64,000 nucleotides of DNA from Clostridia bacterium. Lineage in GTDB: Bacteria > Bacillota > Clostridia > UBA1381 > UBA9506. A program made the translations under genes and the position numbers. Position 1 is the stretch's first letter; every line of letters starts with the position of its first letter. Under the pieces are notes generated by a model. It had not been told where the DNA came from, did no database searches, and saw only the letters and a program-made list of their open reading frames with translations. Location: assembly GCA_017416855.1 (NCBI GenBank), contig JAFQAZ010000001.1, positions 1-64,000 on the forward strand, given 5' to 3'. Of this stretch, positions 51,308 through 59,932 are shown one piece after another.

Positions 51308-51337
51308 AGAATACTACATTTATAGTTGGTTTGTCAA
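51308..51337 (-). promoter_or_regulatory. Promoter of the CDF transporter gene
   Basis: On the minus strand: TTGACA (51332-51337), 18-base spacer, TATTCT (51308-51313). Confidence 0.6.
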
Positions 51338-51422
51338 TGCTAACTTGCCTATGCATTAAAAAGGTATAAAAGCCGACAAATTTCGATTTTCAAAAAATTT
51401 TTGAAAATAATTCAAAAAAGTG

Positions 51423-51451
51423 TTGACAAATGGGTTTTCTGTTGTTATAAT
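51423..51451 (+). promoter_or_regulatory. Promoter of perR-reverse rubrerythrin
   Basis: TTGACA (51423-51428), 17-base spacer, TATAAT (51446-51451). Both hexamers are consensus. Confidence 0.9.
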
Positions 51452-51455
51452 AAAT

Positions 51456-51486
51456 TTGTAATCATTACAAAAGTGAAATAATTACA
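51456..51486. promoter_or_regulatory. Double Fur/PerR-type operator of perR
   Basis: TTGTAATCATTACAA (51456-51470, perfect 7-1-7 palindrome), AAG, then TGAAATAATTACA (51474-51486). Placed 4 bases after the -10. It matches the ferritin-operon operator almost base for base and implies autoregulation by the protein encoded next. Confidence 0.88.
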
Positions 51487-51507
51487 AATAAAAAAGGAGG
51501 TGCTGCA

Positions 51508-51906
51508 ATGACATCAGCAGAGATTCTTTCCAGTCGTGACATTAAGCCCTCGCTGCCAAGAGTTTTAATCTTTGATTATCTCAGGCAGCACCGGACGCAT
51601 CCAACGGTGGATGAAATTTATTCTTCTTTATCCGTTCGAATGCCAACCTTATCCAAAACCACGGTATATAACACCGTGAAGCTGCTTTCTTCAGCGGGAA
51701 TCATTAAAACCATTACCATTGAAGAGCAGCAGGCACGTTACGATGCCTGCACCGACCTCCATGGTCACTTTCTCTGCACCGATTGCGGTGGCGTATTTGA
51801 TTTTGATACGTCTCTTCCCGACAGCCGGTTGCCTCACGGGTTCTCAGTAGCCACACAGGAAGTGTATTACACAGGAACCTGCCACCATTGTAATAAAAAT
51901 AAATAA
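51508..51906 (+). CDS. perR: Fur-family peroxide regulator (PerR-like)
   Basis: 132 residues. The winged helix (about 12-80) has HPTVDEIYSSL and LSKTTVYNTVKLLSSAG, the Fur-family recognition helix. The metal-sensing domain has HGHFLCTDCGGVFDF, supplying one CxxC, and the C-terminal TGTCHHCNK, supplying a second CxxC for structural zinc. It is compact compared with Bacillus PerR (145 residues). Its neighbour, a reverse rubrerythrin, and the palindromic boxes favour PerR over Fur. Confidence 0.88.
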   Translation: MTSAEILSSRDIKPSLPRVLIFDYLRQHRTHPTVDEIYSSLSVRMPTLSKTTVYNTVKLLSSAGIIKTITIEEQQARYDACTDLHGHFLCTDCGGVFDFDTSLPDSRLPHGFSVATQEVYYTGTCHHCNKNK

Positions 51907-51935
51907 AAAACTATATTTAAAGGAGATTGAAAACT

Positions 51936-52523
51936 ATGAAAAAATTTGTATGTTCTGTTTGCGGTTATGTTCACGAGGGCGATAGCGCTCCCGAAAAATG
52001 CCCGGTATGCAAGGTTCCGGCAGAAAAGTTTAAAGAAATGGAAGAAGGCGCTGCTTTGGCTGCTGAGCACGAATACGGCGTATATGGCAAAACCGTAAAG
52101 AACAACCCTGATATTTCTGAAGAAGATAAGAAATTTATCTTTGAACAGTTAATGGCAAACTTCAACGGTGAATGTGCCGAAGTTGGTATGTATCTCTGCA
52201 TGGCTCGCATCGCACATCGTGAAGGTTACCCTGAAGTTGGTCTTTATTGGGAAAAAGCAGCTTATGAAGAAGCTGAACACGCAGCAAAATTTGCTGAACT
52301 GTTAGGCGAAGACTTAGAGCCCAATATGAAAGCTACCACTAAGGACAACTTAAAGTGGAGAGTTGATTGTGAATATGGTGCAACCCAGGGTAAATTTGAC
52401 CTGGCTTCCTGCGCTAAGAAAAACGGCCTGGATGCTATCCATGACACCGTGCACGAAATGGCTCGTGACGAGGCTCGCCACGGTAGAGGTTTAGAGGGTC
52501 TCTTAAAGAGATATTTCAAATAA
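51936..52523 (+). CDS. Reverse rubrerythrin
   Basis: 195 residues from ATG 51936 (AAGGAG upstream; TTG 51927 is inside the spacer). The rubredoxin-like domain comes first ([25 protein letters not shown], about 3-28), the opposite of classical rubrerythrin. The ferritin-like diiron part follows, with [31 protein letters not shown] and [16 protein letters not shown]. In Clostridium acetobutylicum, such proteins are a main PerR target and reduce peroxide and oxygen. Same transcript as perR. Confidence 0.93.
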   Translation: MKKFVCSVCGYVHEGDSAPEKCPVCKVPAEKFKEMEEGAALAAEHEYGVYGKTVKNNPDISEEDKKFIFEQLMANFNGECAEVGMYLCMARIAHREGYPEVGLYWEKAAYEEAEHAAKFAELLGEDLEPNMKATTKDNLKWRVDCEYGATQGKFDLASCAKKNGLDAIHDTVHEMARDEARHGRGLEGLLKRYFK

Positions 52524-52536
52524 GAACAGAAGTATA

Positions 52537-52567
52537 AAAACGGGTTGAGCATTGCTCAACCCGTTTT
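52537..52567. terminator. Bidirectional terminator
   Basis: AAAACGGGTTGAGC / GCTCAACCCGTTTT with a 3-base loop, between the convergent reverse-rubrerythrin and DAHP-synthase genes. Confidence 0.9.
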
Positions 52568-52584
52568 ATTATGCCGGTGGCCAA

Positions 52585-53613
52585 TTAAAGCACATCGGCC
52601 AGTTCGTAAATGAGTTTTTCGGTCTTTTCCCATCCGAGGCAGGGGTCTGTTATGGATTTACCGTAGGTACATTCTTCCGGTTTTTGTGCGCCATCTTCAA
52701 TGTAGCTTTCAATCATCAGGCCCTTGACAATCTTTTTAACATCATCAGAATGGCGGCAGCTGTGCAGAACCTCTTTTGCGATTCTGGGCTGTTCCGTCCA
52801 TTTCTTTCCGGAGTTGGCGTGGTTTGTATCGATAATAACCGCGGGGTTTTTAAGACCGGACTGTTCATAAATTTCTGCCAGATGAATCAAGTCTTCGTAG
52901 TGATAGTTCGGCATAGCCTGACCGTGCTTGTTGACATAACCTCTTAAAATAGCGTGGGCAAGAGGATTGCCATGGCTTTCGACTTCCCAGCCTCTATATA
53001 TAAAGGTGTGAGAGTGCTGCGCAGCAGTAATAGAATTCATCATAACAGATATGTCACCTGCGGTGGGGTTTTTCATACCAACGGGAATATCCAGTCCGCT
53101 TGCGGTTAATCTGTGCTTTTGGTTTTCCACCGATCTGGCACCGATGGCAACATAGGACAACAAATCAGACAAATATCTGTAATTTTCGGGGTAGAGCATC
53201 TCGTCGGCACAGGTAAAGCCTGTTTCATTTATGGTTCTGATGTGCAGATTACGGATGGCGATAAGCCCCTTTAACATATCGGAGCCTTTATTGGGATCCG
53301 GCTGATGCAGCATGCCTTTATAACCGTCCCCTGTTGTTCTCGGCTTATTGGTGTAGATTCTCGGAATGATAAAGATTTTATCCGATACCTTTTCTTGCAC
53401 TTTCCGCAGACGTAAAATGTAATCAATCACGCTGTCGTCATGGTCTGCCGAGCAGGGACCAATGATGAGTAGGAGTCTATCGTCTCTTCCCTCAAAGATA
53501 GCCTTGATTTCCGTATCTCTTTTTTCTTTTAATTGTTCATGCTTATATAATAAGGGAAACTGTTCTTTTATCTCCATAGGGATTGGTAATTTGCGTTTGA
53601 ATTCCATGTTCAT
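52585..53613 (-). CDS. aroF: 3-Deoxy-7-phosphoheptulonate synthase (type I)
   Basis: 342 residues, usual length for the AroF/G/H type. LLIIGPCSADHDD, PRTTGDGYKGMLHQPDP, GARSVENQKHR, SGLDIPVGMKNPT and IDTNHANSGKKW supply the PEP, metal and E4P sites. It catalyses the first step of aromatic biosynthesis, joining PEP and erythrose 4-phosphate. No regulatory domain is fused. It is the last gene of the operon that begins with pheA. The start is the ATG after AGGAGGAAA. Confidence 0.95.
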   Translation of the reverse strand: MNMEFKRKLPIPMEIKEQFPLLYKHEQLKEKRDTEIKAIFEGRDDRLLLIIGPCSADHDDSVIDYILRLRKVQEKVSDKIFIIPRIYTNKPRTTGDGYKGMLHQPDPNKGSDMLKGLIAIRNLHIRTINETGFTCADEMLYPENYRYLSDLLSYVAIGARSVENQKHRLTASGLDIPVGMKNPTAGDISVMMNSITAAQHSHTFIYRGWEVESHGNPLAHAILRGYVNKHGQAMPNYHYEDLIHLAEIYEQSGLKNPAVIIDTNHANSGKKWTEQPRIAKEVLHSCRHSDDVKKIVKGLMIESYIEDGAQKPEECTYGKSITDPCLGWEKTEKLIYELADVL

Positions 53614-53631
53614 GTTGTGTTTCCTCCTGTA

Positions 53632-54489
53632 TTATTTTTTATCAAATAATGCTCTGCGCTTGGTTGAATGACGCATCATGTCTCTCATGCCGTCAATATC
53701 TTCTGTTTTGAGCATTGTTTTCAGTTCGTTAAATTTGTCTATAAACAGATCCATTTGTTCTAAAAGAGCATCCTTATTTGCCACAAAGAGCTCGCTCCAC
53801 ATCTGGTCATTTATCCGTGCGATACGGGTCAGGTCTCTGAAGGAGTCACCCGTAAACTTTTCCATATTTTCTTTATCGTTGCAGGTCATCAGCGTGATGG
53901 CGATGCAATGGGTAAGCTGTGAAAGAAATCCAATCATTTCATCGTGCTCTTCCGGAGAAAGGGTAGTCACGTTTGAAAAACCCAGCAGTCTTCCCAGTTC
54001 AAGACAGGTATTGATGGCTTCCGGCGTGTTTTTCGCGGTGGGGGTAACAATATAGTTTGCACCGGCAAACATTTTGTCGGTGCTGTTTTCAACTCCTGAA
54101 ACCTCGCGGCCGGCCATGGGGTGAGCGGCGATGAACTCCACATCATCCCGCAATATATCCTGGATTTTATATACAATGCTTCTCTTTACACCGGTTACGT
54201 CGGTTATGATAGCACCGCTTTTCAAAAGGTGCTGATTCTGCTCAATCCACTCTACAAAAATGTGAGGGTACAAAGCAAAAATCACAAGGTCGGCCTCGCC
54301 GATCATTTTTTTATCCGGTTCTGTTGAGCCTTCATTAATAATCTGCTCGTTAAGCGCATATTCTATAGAGCTTTGCTCTTTGGTGATAGCGCTGATGTGG
54401 AAGCCGAACCGTTTCAAAACTCTTGCGTAGCTACCACCTAAAAGTCCCAGTCCCACGATTAATATTTTTTTGCTTACATCTACAATCAT
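53632..54489 (-). CDS. tyrA: Prephenate dehydrogenase
   Basis: 285 residues. The NAD-binding motif GLGLLGGSYARVL is at the N-terminus; the catalytic His is in AHPMAGREVSGVE, and LSPEEHDEMIGFLSQLTHCIA lines the helical dimer part. There is no C-terminal ACT domain, unlike many Firmicute TyrA proteins, so feedback control must act elsewhere. It oxidises prephenate to hydroxyphenylpyruvate. Its start overlaps the aroA stop by 4 bases. Confidence 0.93.
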   Translation of the reverse strand: MIVDVSKKILIVGLGLLGGSYARVLKRFGFHISAITKEQSSIEYALNEQIINEGSTEPDKKMIGEADLVIFALYPHIFVEWIEQNQHLLKSGAIITDVTGVKRSIVYKIQDILRDDVEFIAAHPMAGREVSGVENSTDKMFAGANYIVTPTAKNTPEAINTCLELGRLLGFSNVTTLSPEEHDEMIGFLSQLTHCIAITLMTCNDKENMEKFTGDSFRDLTRIARINDQMWSELFVANKDALLEQMDLFIDKFNELKTMLKTEDIDGMRDMMRHSTKRRALFDKK

Positions 54490-55688
54490 TGTAATTCTAC
54501 CTCTGCTCCAAGTTTTTCTATATCCTCAAAAAATCCGGGATAGCTTTTTCTGACGGCCTCAATACCGGCAATTTCACCGCCGGTTTGAGAAAGAATTACC
54601 GACATAGCCATAACAATTCTGTGGTCGTTGTGGCCGTCTAAAACAACACCGTTGTATTTAAGTTTCTGCTTTGGCACAGTAACCATATTGTCACCAAAAA
54701 CAAGACCACCACCCAGCTTTGCCAGTTCCTCGTGCATCGCCGCACCTCTGTCGCTTTCCTTTGCCTTTAATCTGTCTGTGCCTGTAAAAACGGCGCCATT
54801 TTTCAAGGCGGCCAGGGCAAAAAGCACAGGGCCTAAGTCGGGGCAATCGGAAATATCGAGGGTTGGTGTTCCGGCGGATATTTTTTCAAAATAATCCTGA
54901 TACACTCTGTCGCCCTGAAGACTATCCGGCTTGAGATTATTTATTTCAATTGCTGAGCCATTATAATTGAAGGCGTCCAGAAAGGCGGCGTTGGAATAAT
55001 CCCCTTCGATTCTGCCGGAATATGCCTGCAGCTTTGATTTTTTAACCGCTATGGTGTATTCATCTGTAAAGTCCACATTTGCGCCGAAGGATTTCAGGGC
55101 AGAAATGGTCAGGTTGATATAAGACCGGCTTTCAAAGGGCGGAATAATCTCAATTACAGAGTCTGCACCCAGGTATACAAGAGCGAAGATGAGTCCTGTT
55201 ATAAACTGACTGCTGATGTCGCCTCGTATTTTATAGTTTCCGCTTGTCAAACAACCGCAAACCGTGACGGAATTTTCGTCTTTTTTAAAAATAAAACCCT
55301 TTTCGCGACAGAGCTCTTCATATACATCAAGCGGTCTTTCTAAAAGGCGCTTGCTGCCTTTTAACGTGATTTCTTTTCCCAAACACAGAGCGAGAGGGAT
55401 AAAAAATCGCAGGGTACTGCCGCTTTCTCTGCACTCTAAAACAGGGCTTTCTGCATTCGTAAAGCATTCGGGATTTACAGTAACAATGTCATTCTCTGTA
55501 GTGATGTCTGCCCCCAAGGCTTTCAGGCAATCGATGCTGGCCAATATATCTTCACTGTAATCAACGCCGGAGAGAGAACAGGTTTGGCCGGATAAAGTGG
55601 CGCCGATCAAATACCGGTGCGCCATGCTTTTTGATGGGGGAGCGCTAATGGTTCCTTTCAGGCTACAAGGTTTAAATTTTGCGTTCAT
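54486..55688 (-). CDS. aroA: EPSP synthase (3-phosphoshikimate 1-carboxyvinyltransferase)
   Basis: 400 residues. Seen are PPSKSMAHRYLIGATLS near the N-terminus, ESGSTLRFFIPLA, the C-terminal RLKAKESDRGAAM and DGHNDHRIVMAMSV. These are the shikimate-3-phosphate and PEP contacts. SGSTLRFF replaces the NAGTA(T/M)R motif of class I enzymes, which is nearer to class II-like sequences. It joins PEP to shikimate 3-phosphate in the sixth shikimate step. Confidence 0.95.
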   Translation of the reverse strand: MNAKFKPCSLKGTISAPPSKSMAHRYLIGATLSGQTCSLSGVDYSEDILASIDCLKALGADITTENDIVTVNPECFTNAESPVLECRESGSTLRFFIPLALCLGKEITLKGSKRLLERPLDVYEELCREKGFIFKKDENSVTVCGCLTSGNYKIRGDISSQFITGLIFALVYLGADSVIEIIPPFESRSYINLTISALKSFGANVDFTDEYTIAVKKSKLQAYSGRIEGDYSNAAFLDAFNYNGSAIEINNLKPDSLQGDRVYQDYFEKISAGTPTLDISDCPDLGPVLFALAALKNGAVFTGTDRLKAKESDRGAAMHEELAKLGGGLVFGDNMVTVPKQKLKYNGVVLDGHNDHRIVMAMSVILSQTGGEIAGIEAVRKSYPGFFEDIEKLGAEVELQ

Positions 55689-55689
55689 A

Positions 55690-56118
55690 TTATCTACCTT
55701 CTGTCAGAAAATCAATGGCTTCCAGATAGCCGTCTGTGCCATGACCTGTAATGGTCTTTATGCAGGCAAGCCTGATGTAGCTTACCTGTCTGAAATCTTC
55801 CCGTTCCTCAACCTTTGAAATGTGCACTTCAACAGTGGGAATGTTAACGGATTTAACGGCATCTAAAATGGCAATGCTTGTGTGGGTATAAGCACCGGGA
55901 TTGATAACGATACCGTCTGCATTTCCGTAAGCCTTTTGTATTTCATCCACAAGGTCACCCTCGTGATTGGATTGATACAGCGTTACTTCAATGTTTTTAT
56001 TCTTACAATGTTTTTCTATTTTCTCGCAAAGGTCGGCATAGGTTTCTTTGCCGTAATGGTCCGGCTCTCTGATGCCTAACATATTCAGGTTCGGTCCGTT
56101 GATAACAAGAATTTTCAT
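55690..56118 (-). CDS. aroQ: 3-Dehydroquinate dehydratase, type II
   Basis: 142 residues. Typical type II features are ILVINGPNLNMLGIREPDHYG with the active-site Tyr, NPGAYTHTSIAILDAV, and EVHISKVEEREDFRQVSYI with the catalytic His. It forms a dodecamer and converts 3-dehydroquinate to 3-dehydroshikimate. The start overlaps the AroE-AroK stop by 4 bases. Confidence 0.96.
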   Translation of the reverse strand: MKILVINGPNLNMLGIREPDHYGKETYADLCEKIEKHCKNKNIEVTLYQSNHEGDLVDEIQKAYGNADGIVINPGAYTHTSIAILDAVKSVNIPTVEVHISKVEEREDFRQVSYIRLACIKTITGHGTDGYLEAIDFLTEGR

Positions 56119-57362
56119 TTGATCAGCTCCAGTCGTTTGGTCAGAATATAGTCGGCTTCGGCCTCGGGCGTTGTCATATCGGGCACCGTGACGTCGGCGG
56201 TTTTTTTGTAAATGCCGATTCTTTCGTTATAAAGCTTTGCAAGTTTATCTTCTGTGTTGGATAACGGTCTGTCATCGGTTGCTCTCAGCCTCTTAAGGTC
56301 TGCATCAATGAAGAAGAGTTTGCCGTTTTGCTTGAGGCAATGTACATTTTCTTCTCTTAAAATAGCACCGCCGCCTGTGGAAATGATGCGGGCGCTTTGA
56401 GCAGAGGCGTCCCGTATAACCTCTGCTTCTAAAACTCTGAAATATTGTTCGCCTTTCTGACTGATGAGGTCTTTGATGGCGCAGCCTGCGCGTTTTACAA
56501 TTTCTTCGTCAGTATCAATAAAGGTAAAACCTTCGATGTTGAGCAGTTTTCCGATGGTGCTTTTGCCACTGCCGGGCATGCCTGTGAGCACGATGTTTTC
56601 TTTTGCAGAAAGAACAGAACGGAACACCTGGTCGGCAGTTTCTTTAGGAATTTTGGTATTCAGGAATTTTTCAACGGCGACAACCGCCTGCATCACCAGC
56701 ATATAAAGACCGCATTCTGCTTTGATGCCTTTTTTCTTGGCGTCGGATACAAGGTTAGTGGTGAGGGGGTTATAAACCGCATCAACCACACCTTCTAAAT
56801 TGCTGAAAGGTGAAATGTCAATGGGTTTTGCATCACAATCGGGATACATACCCGAAGGGGTGGTGTTGATGATTATTTCTGCATTCTGATGACCGGCAAT
56901 GGCATCTTCATAGGTGATGCAGTTTTCTTTTTTGCTTCTGCTGACAACTAGAACATCAGAAGCGCCCAGATCCCGGGCAACAATCTGTGCTGTTTTACTT
57001 GTCCCACCCGTGCCCAGAACAAGAACCTTTTTGCCTTGTAAATCAAGACCGATTCTTTCAATCAGGGCTTTCATTCCGTAGTAATCCGTATTATAACCGT
57101 ATAATTTACCATCCTTGTTAACAATGGTGTTCACGGCGCCGATTCTTCTGGCAATATCGCTTATGGAATCAAGGTAAGGAATCACCGTTTGTTTATAGGG
57201 AATGGTTACGTTAATTGCTTCAAAATTCTTGCTCTCAAAGAAGGGTTTGATTTCCTCCTCTGTAAGCTCTATGAGTTCGTAATCGTAATCGGCTAGTCTT
57301 GCATGAATCTCCTTTGAAAAGCTGTGAGTCAGCTTTTTGCCGATACATCCGTATGGTTTCAT
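56115..57362 (-). CDS. aroE-aroK: Shikimate dehydrogenase-shikimate kinase fusion
   Basis: 415 residues. AroE part (about 1-250): GKKLTHSFSKEIHARL, NVTIPYKQTVIPYLD with catalytic Lys, NTDYYGMKALIE with Asp, and the NADP loop VLGTGGTSKTA. AroK part (about 255-415): Walker A GMPGSGKSTIGKLL, DTDEEIVKRAG, STGGGAILREENV and DDRPLS. The fusion performs steps four and five of the shikimate pathway in one protein. Stop/start overlap with aroQ is 4 bases. Confidence 0.95.
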   Translation of the reverse strand: MKPYGCIGKKLTHSFSKEIHARLADYDYELIELTEEEIKPFFESKNFEAINVTIPYKQTVIPYLDSISDIARRIGAVNTIVNKDGKLYGYNTDYYGMKALIERIGLDLQGKKVLVLGTGGTSKTAQIVARDLGASDVLVVSRSKKENCITYEDAIAGHQNAEIIINTTPSGMYPDCDAKPIDISPFSNLEGVVDAVYNPLTTNLVSDAKKKGIKAECGLYMLVMQAVVAVEKFLNTKIPKETADQVFRSVLSAKENIVLTGMPGSGKSTIGKLLNIEGFTFIDTDEEIVKRAGCAIKDLISQKGEQYFRVLEAEVIRDASAQSARIISTGGGAILREENVHCLKQNGKLFFIDADLKRLRATDDRPLSNTEDKLAKLYNERIGIYKKTADVTVPDMTTPEAEADYILTKRLELIK

Positions 57363-57405
57363 TTTGTTATCACCTCAGTTAATCTGCTCTGTGTGCCGCT
57401 ATATT

Positions 57406-58422
57406 TCAGCAGTCTGAAAGACAGCGCTTTGCCATGTTGATGACCTCGTTACAGTTCATTGTTTTCAGCTCGAAACTTCCGATGTCGGGAACCAGGGTGA
57501 TGGTTACCATATCTCCATCAGCTTTTTTATCATGGAAGGCCGCTTCCGTAATGGCATCCCAATCAAATTCAATCATGTTATATAGTCTGCATTTTTTCAG
57601 GACTTCAATCACCCTCGGTCTGATGCCTTCGCCGCACTTGGGAATCAGCCCCAAGGCAACACATTCGCCGTGATAAAGCTCTGACATATGTCCGCTGCTT
57701 TCGATGCCATGGCCAACGGTGTGGCCGAAGTTGAGGATTTTTCTGAGGCCGGATTCTTTTTCGTCCTGCTCCACAACGGTCTTTTTGATGTTAAGAGAAC
57801 GAATGATAATTTCATCAATGTTTTCATTGATATCTTTATGTTCGAAGATATCAAACAGTTCTTTATCAGAAGTCAGAGCCATTTTAATGGCTTCGGCAAG
57901 ACCGTTTGAGATCTGTCTTTCAGGAAGCGTCTTTAACAGCTCCGGATCAATTAAAACCTTTTTAGGCTGATAAAAAGCGCCCACAATGTTTTTAACACCG
58001 CCAAAATTGATGGCAGTTTTGCCACCGATAGAAGAATCAATTTGCGAAAGAAGGGTGGTTGGGATGTTGTAAAAGTCAACCCCGCGCATATAGGCAGAGG
58101 CAACAAAGCCCGAAAGGTCGCCCACAACACCGCCGCCCACAGCGACAACACAATCTTTTCTTGAAAAGTTGTCAGCAAGCATTTTCTGCAGAAGGTCTCC
58201 GAAAACGGCAAGGCTTTTAGAGTCTTCACCCGAGGGAACGGTGCAGATCACCGGTTTTTTACATTGTTTTGCAACCGTTTCTGCATATTGTTCGGGAACG
58301 CCGGAATCGGTTACAATCAGAACTCGTCTGTTTAAATTCAAATGCTTTCCGGCTTCTTGTAAAATGCCTCTTTCAACAATGATATCGTAACTGTTATCCT
58401 TTAAATTTAAATGTATATTCAT
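57406..58422 (-). CDS. aroB: 3-Dehydroquinate synthase
   Basis: 338 residues. The NAD and substrate loops are present: PSGEDSKSLAVFGDLLQKML, VAVGGGVVGDLSGFVAS, YNIPTTLLSQIDSSIGGKTAINF, LNFGHTVGHGIESSG and YHGECVALG, containing the zinc-binding Glu and His residues. It cyclises DAHP to 3-dehydroquinate. It lies 9 bases after the pheA stop. Confidence 0.96.
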   Translation of the reverse strand: MNIHLNLKDNSYDIIVERGILQEAGKHLNLNRRVLIVTDSGVPEQYAETVAKQCKKPVICTVPSGEDSKSLAVFGDLLQKMLADNFSRKDCVVAVGGGVVGDLSGFVASAYMRGVDFYNIPTTLLSQIDSSIGGKTAINFGGVKNIVGAFYQPKKVLIDPELLKTLPERQISNGLAEAIKMALTSDKELFDIFEHKDINENIDEIIIRSLNIKKTVVEQDEKESGLRKILNFGHTVGHGIESSGHMSELYHGECVALGLIPKCGEGIRPRVIEVLKKCRLYNMIEFDWDAITEAAFHDKKADGDMVTITLVPDIGSFELKTMNCNEVINMAKRCLSDC

Positions 58423-58431
58423 CGGTCTACC

Positions 58432-59520
58432 TCATATTTCGATGTGCGGCGCAAATGTGCCTGCTATTTTAAGCTTGTCGCACACGTTGTTTAGTTCTTC
58501 GATCATTTTTCGTCCGTCTTCGGTGTCTGTAGCACCGTCAATTTCAATATAGAAATAATACTGCCAGGAATGTTTCTTTAAAGGTCTGCTACGAAGAGCT
58601 GTCATATTATATCCGTATTTTCCTATAATGCTGATGGCGTTGGCCAAAGAGCCTGCTTCGTGCTTAACGGTGAACATCAGAACAGAATTGGAAAGGGAAG
58701 GGGATGTGGCACGAACCTTTGAAAGAACAGCAAAACGGGTGGTGTTCTCACCGCTTTTGTTGATGTTTGCTTCTAAAACCTTAAGGCCATAAATTTCTGC
58801 TGTTTCAACACTTGCAATAGCGCCCAGGGATTTATCCTTCATTTCTGCAACAGTTTTAGCGGCAACAGCTGTGTTGTTTGCTTCCTCCGTGTCAAAGCCT
58901 TTCAGTTTGATGTATTCGTGGCACTGTGATAATGCCTGGGAATGGCTTGTCACCTTCTTGATGTCTTCTACAGTTGCATCGGGAAGGCCAAGAAGATTCT
59001 GATGAATTTCCAATTCATAGATTCCGTTTATGAAAAGCCCGCCAGAGAAAATCAGGTCAATTGTTTGTCCCACTTCGCCGGCATAACTGTTTTCGATGGG
59101 GAGCACGGCAACATCTGCCTCGCCGGTGACTACGGCATTATAAGCTGATTTAAAATCACGATAAGAGATTCTGTTGCTGCCTTCGAAGATCCTGCCTGCC
59201 GCAATGTGGGCAAAAGCTCCGGGCACACCGCTATAGGCTACCTTTAAGCCACTTTGCATTCTGTATTGATATGCTCTTGAAACAGACATCAGGTGTTTAA
59301 TATAGTCTATGTAATAACTTTTCAGCACATCATCTTCAATCATCGCGGCGTTTTTCTCAACGACAGCATCCTCACGTTTTTGGTCAAGGATAGGCAATCC
59401 GAATTCTTTCTTGTGCTCAAAAACCATTTCAGCAGCTCTCATTCTTTCTACAAAAAGTGCCGCCATTTTTGAATCAACCTCATTAATGATTTTTCTCGCT
59501 TCGTCTAGTTTGTTCGCCAT
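58432..59520 (-). CDS. pheA: Chorismate mutase-prephenate dehydratase
   Basis: 362 residues from ATG 59520 (GAAAGGAAGG upstream; a start 33 bases further up would lie in the attenuator). Chorismate mutase is at about 1-85 (DEARKIINEVDSKMAALFVERMR), prephenate dehydratase at about 95-275 (YSGVPGAFAHIAAG, PIENSYAGEV, TSHSQALSQC, NTTRFAVLS), and the ACT domain at about 285-360 (FTVKHEAGSLANAI). The Phe-binding ESRP is LRSRP here, a variation. First gene of the aromatic operon, behind a Phe/Tyr attenuator. Confidence 0.96.
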   Translation of the reverse strand: MANKLDEARKIINEVDSKMAALFVERMRAAEMVFEHKKEFGLPILDQKREDAVVEKNAAMIEDDVLKSYYIDYIKHLMSVSRAYQYRMQSGLKVAYSGVPGAFAHIAAGRIFEGSNRISYRDFKSAYNAVVTGEADVAVLPIENSYAGEVGQTIDLIFSGGLFINGIYELEIHQNLLGLPDATVEDIKKVTSHSQALSQCHEYIKLKGFDTEEANNTAVAAKTVAEMKDKSLGAIASVETAEIYGLKVLEANINKSGENTTRFAVLSKVRATSPSLSNSVLMFTVKHEAGSLANAISIIGKYGYNMTALRSRPLKKHSWQYYFYIEIDGATDTEDGRKMIEELNNVCDKLKIAGTFAPHIEI

Positions 59521-59539
59521 TTTCAGCCTTCCTTTCAAA

Positions 59540-59575
59540 ATAAAAAACCTCACTTGTTTGTTACAAGTGAGGTTT
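59540..59575 (-). terminator. Attenuator terminator before pheA
   Basis: On the minus strand, AACCTCACTTGT / ACAAGTGAGGTT (59563-59574 and 59546-59557) is followed by TTTTTATTTT. The upstream strand AAACCTCACTTGTAAC can instead pair with GTTACTTGTGAGATTT inside the end of the leader-peptide gene, giving an antiterminator. Confidence 0.92.
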
Positions 59576-59612
59576 GAACATTGTCTGATAGCGTTAAATG
59601 ATTTAAACTGCT

Positions 59613-59720
59613 CTAAAATCTCACAAGTAACTTTTTCATAGCAAAAAAAGCATAGCTAAAGTAAAAGACTACGCTAAAGCTAAAGAAATATTTACCTGCG
59701 TTCATAAGAGCCAAGTTCAT
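59613..59720 (-). CDS. pheL: Phe/Tyr-rich leader peptide of the aromatic operon
   Basis: 35 codons. Start ATG 59720, with GAAGG 8 bases upstream. Between codons 11 and 26 there are 7 Phe and 3 Tyr codons (KYFFSFSVVFYFSYAFFA); an eighth Phe is the last codon. The stop TAG (59613-59615) overlaps the antiterminator strand. A ribosome stalled for Phe or Tyr would leave that strand free and let the antiterminator form; complete translation would cover it and favour termination. The symbol pheL is by analogy with enterobacteria. Confidence 0.92.
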   Translation of the reverse strand: MNLALMNAGKYFFSFSVVFYFSYAFFAMKKLLVRF

Positions 59721-59752
59721 ATTCATTACCTTCAAATTCATAATTTTAAGTT

Positions 59753-59781
59753 ATTTTATCACTCTTGGAGCGGTTTGTCAA
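59753..59781 (-). promoter_or_regulatory. Promoter of the pheL-pheA aromatic operon
   Basis: On the minus strand: TTGACA (59776-59781), 17-base spacer, TAAAAT (59753-59758), about 25 bases before the leader start. Confidence 0.88.
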
Positions 59782-59852
59782 GATAAAATCGGCAAATAGT
59801 CGCGTTTTTCCCCTGCGGTTTTGTATGAATCAAAGAATTTTTCCAAAAACTG

Positions 59853-59881
59853 TTGACAAGATAGTTTCTTTGTGCTATCGT
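59853..59881 (+). promoter_or_regulatory. Promoter of the nicotinamidase-nadE unit
   Basis: TTGACA (59853-59858), 17-base spacer, TATCGT (59876-59881). Confidence 0.65.
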
Positions 59882-59932
59882 GAAGCAGAAAAATGTTTCT
59901 TTCCTATTTAAAACAGAAAGGGCAGGATTGAT

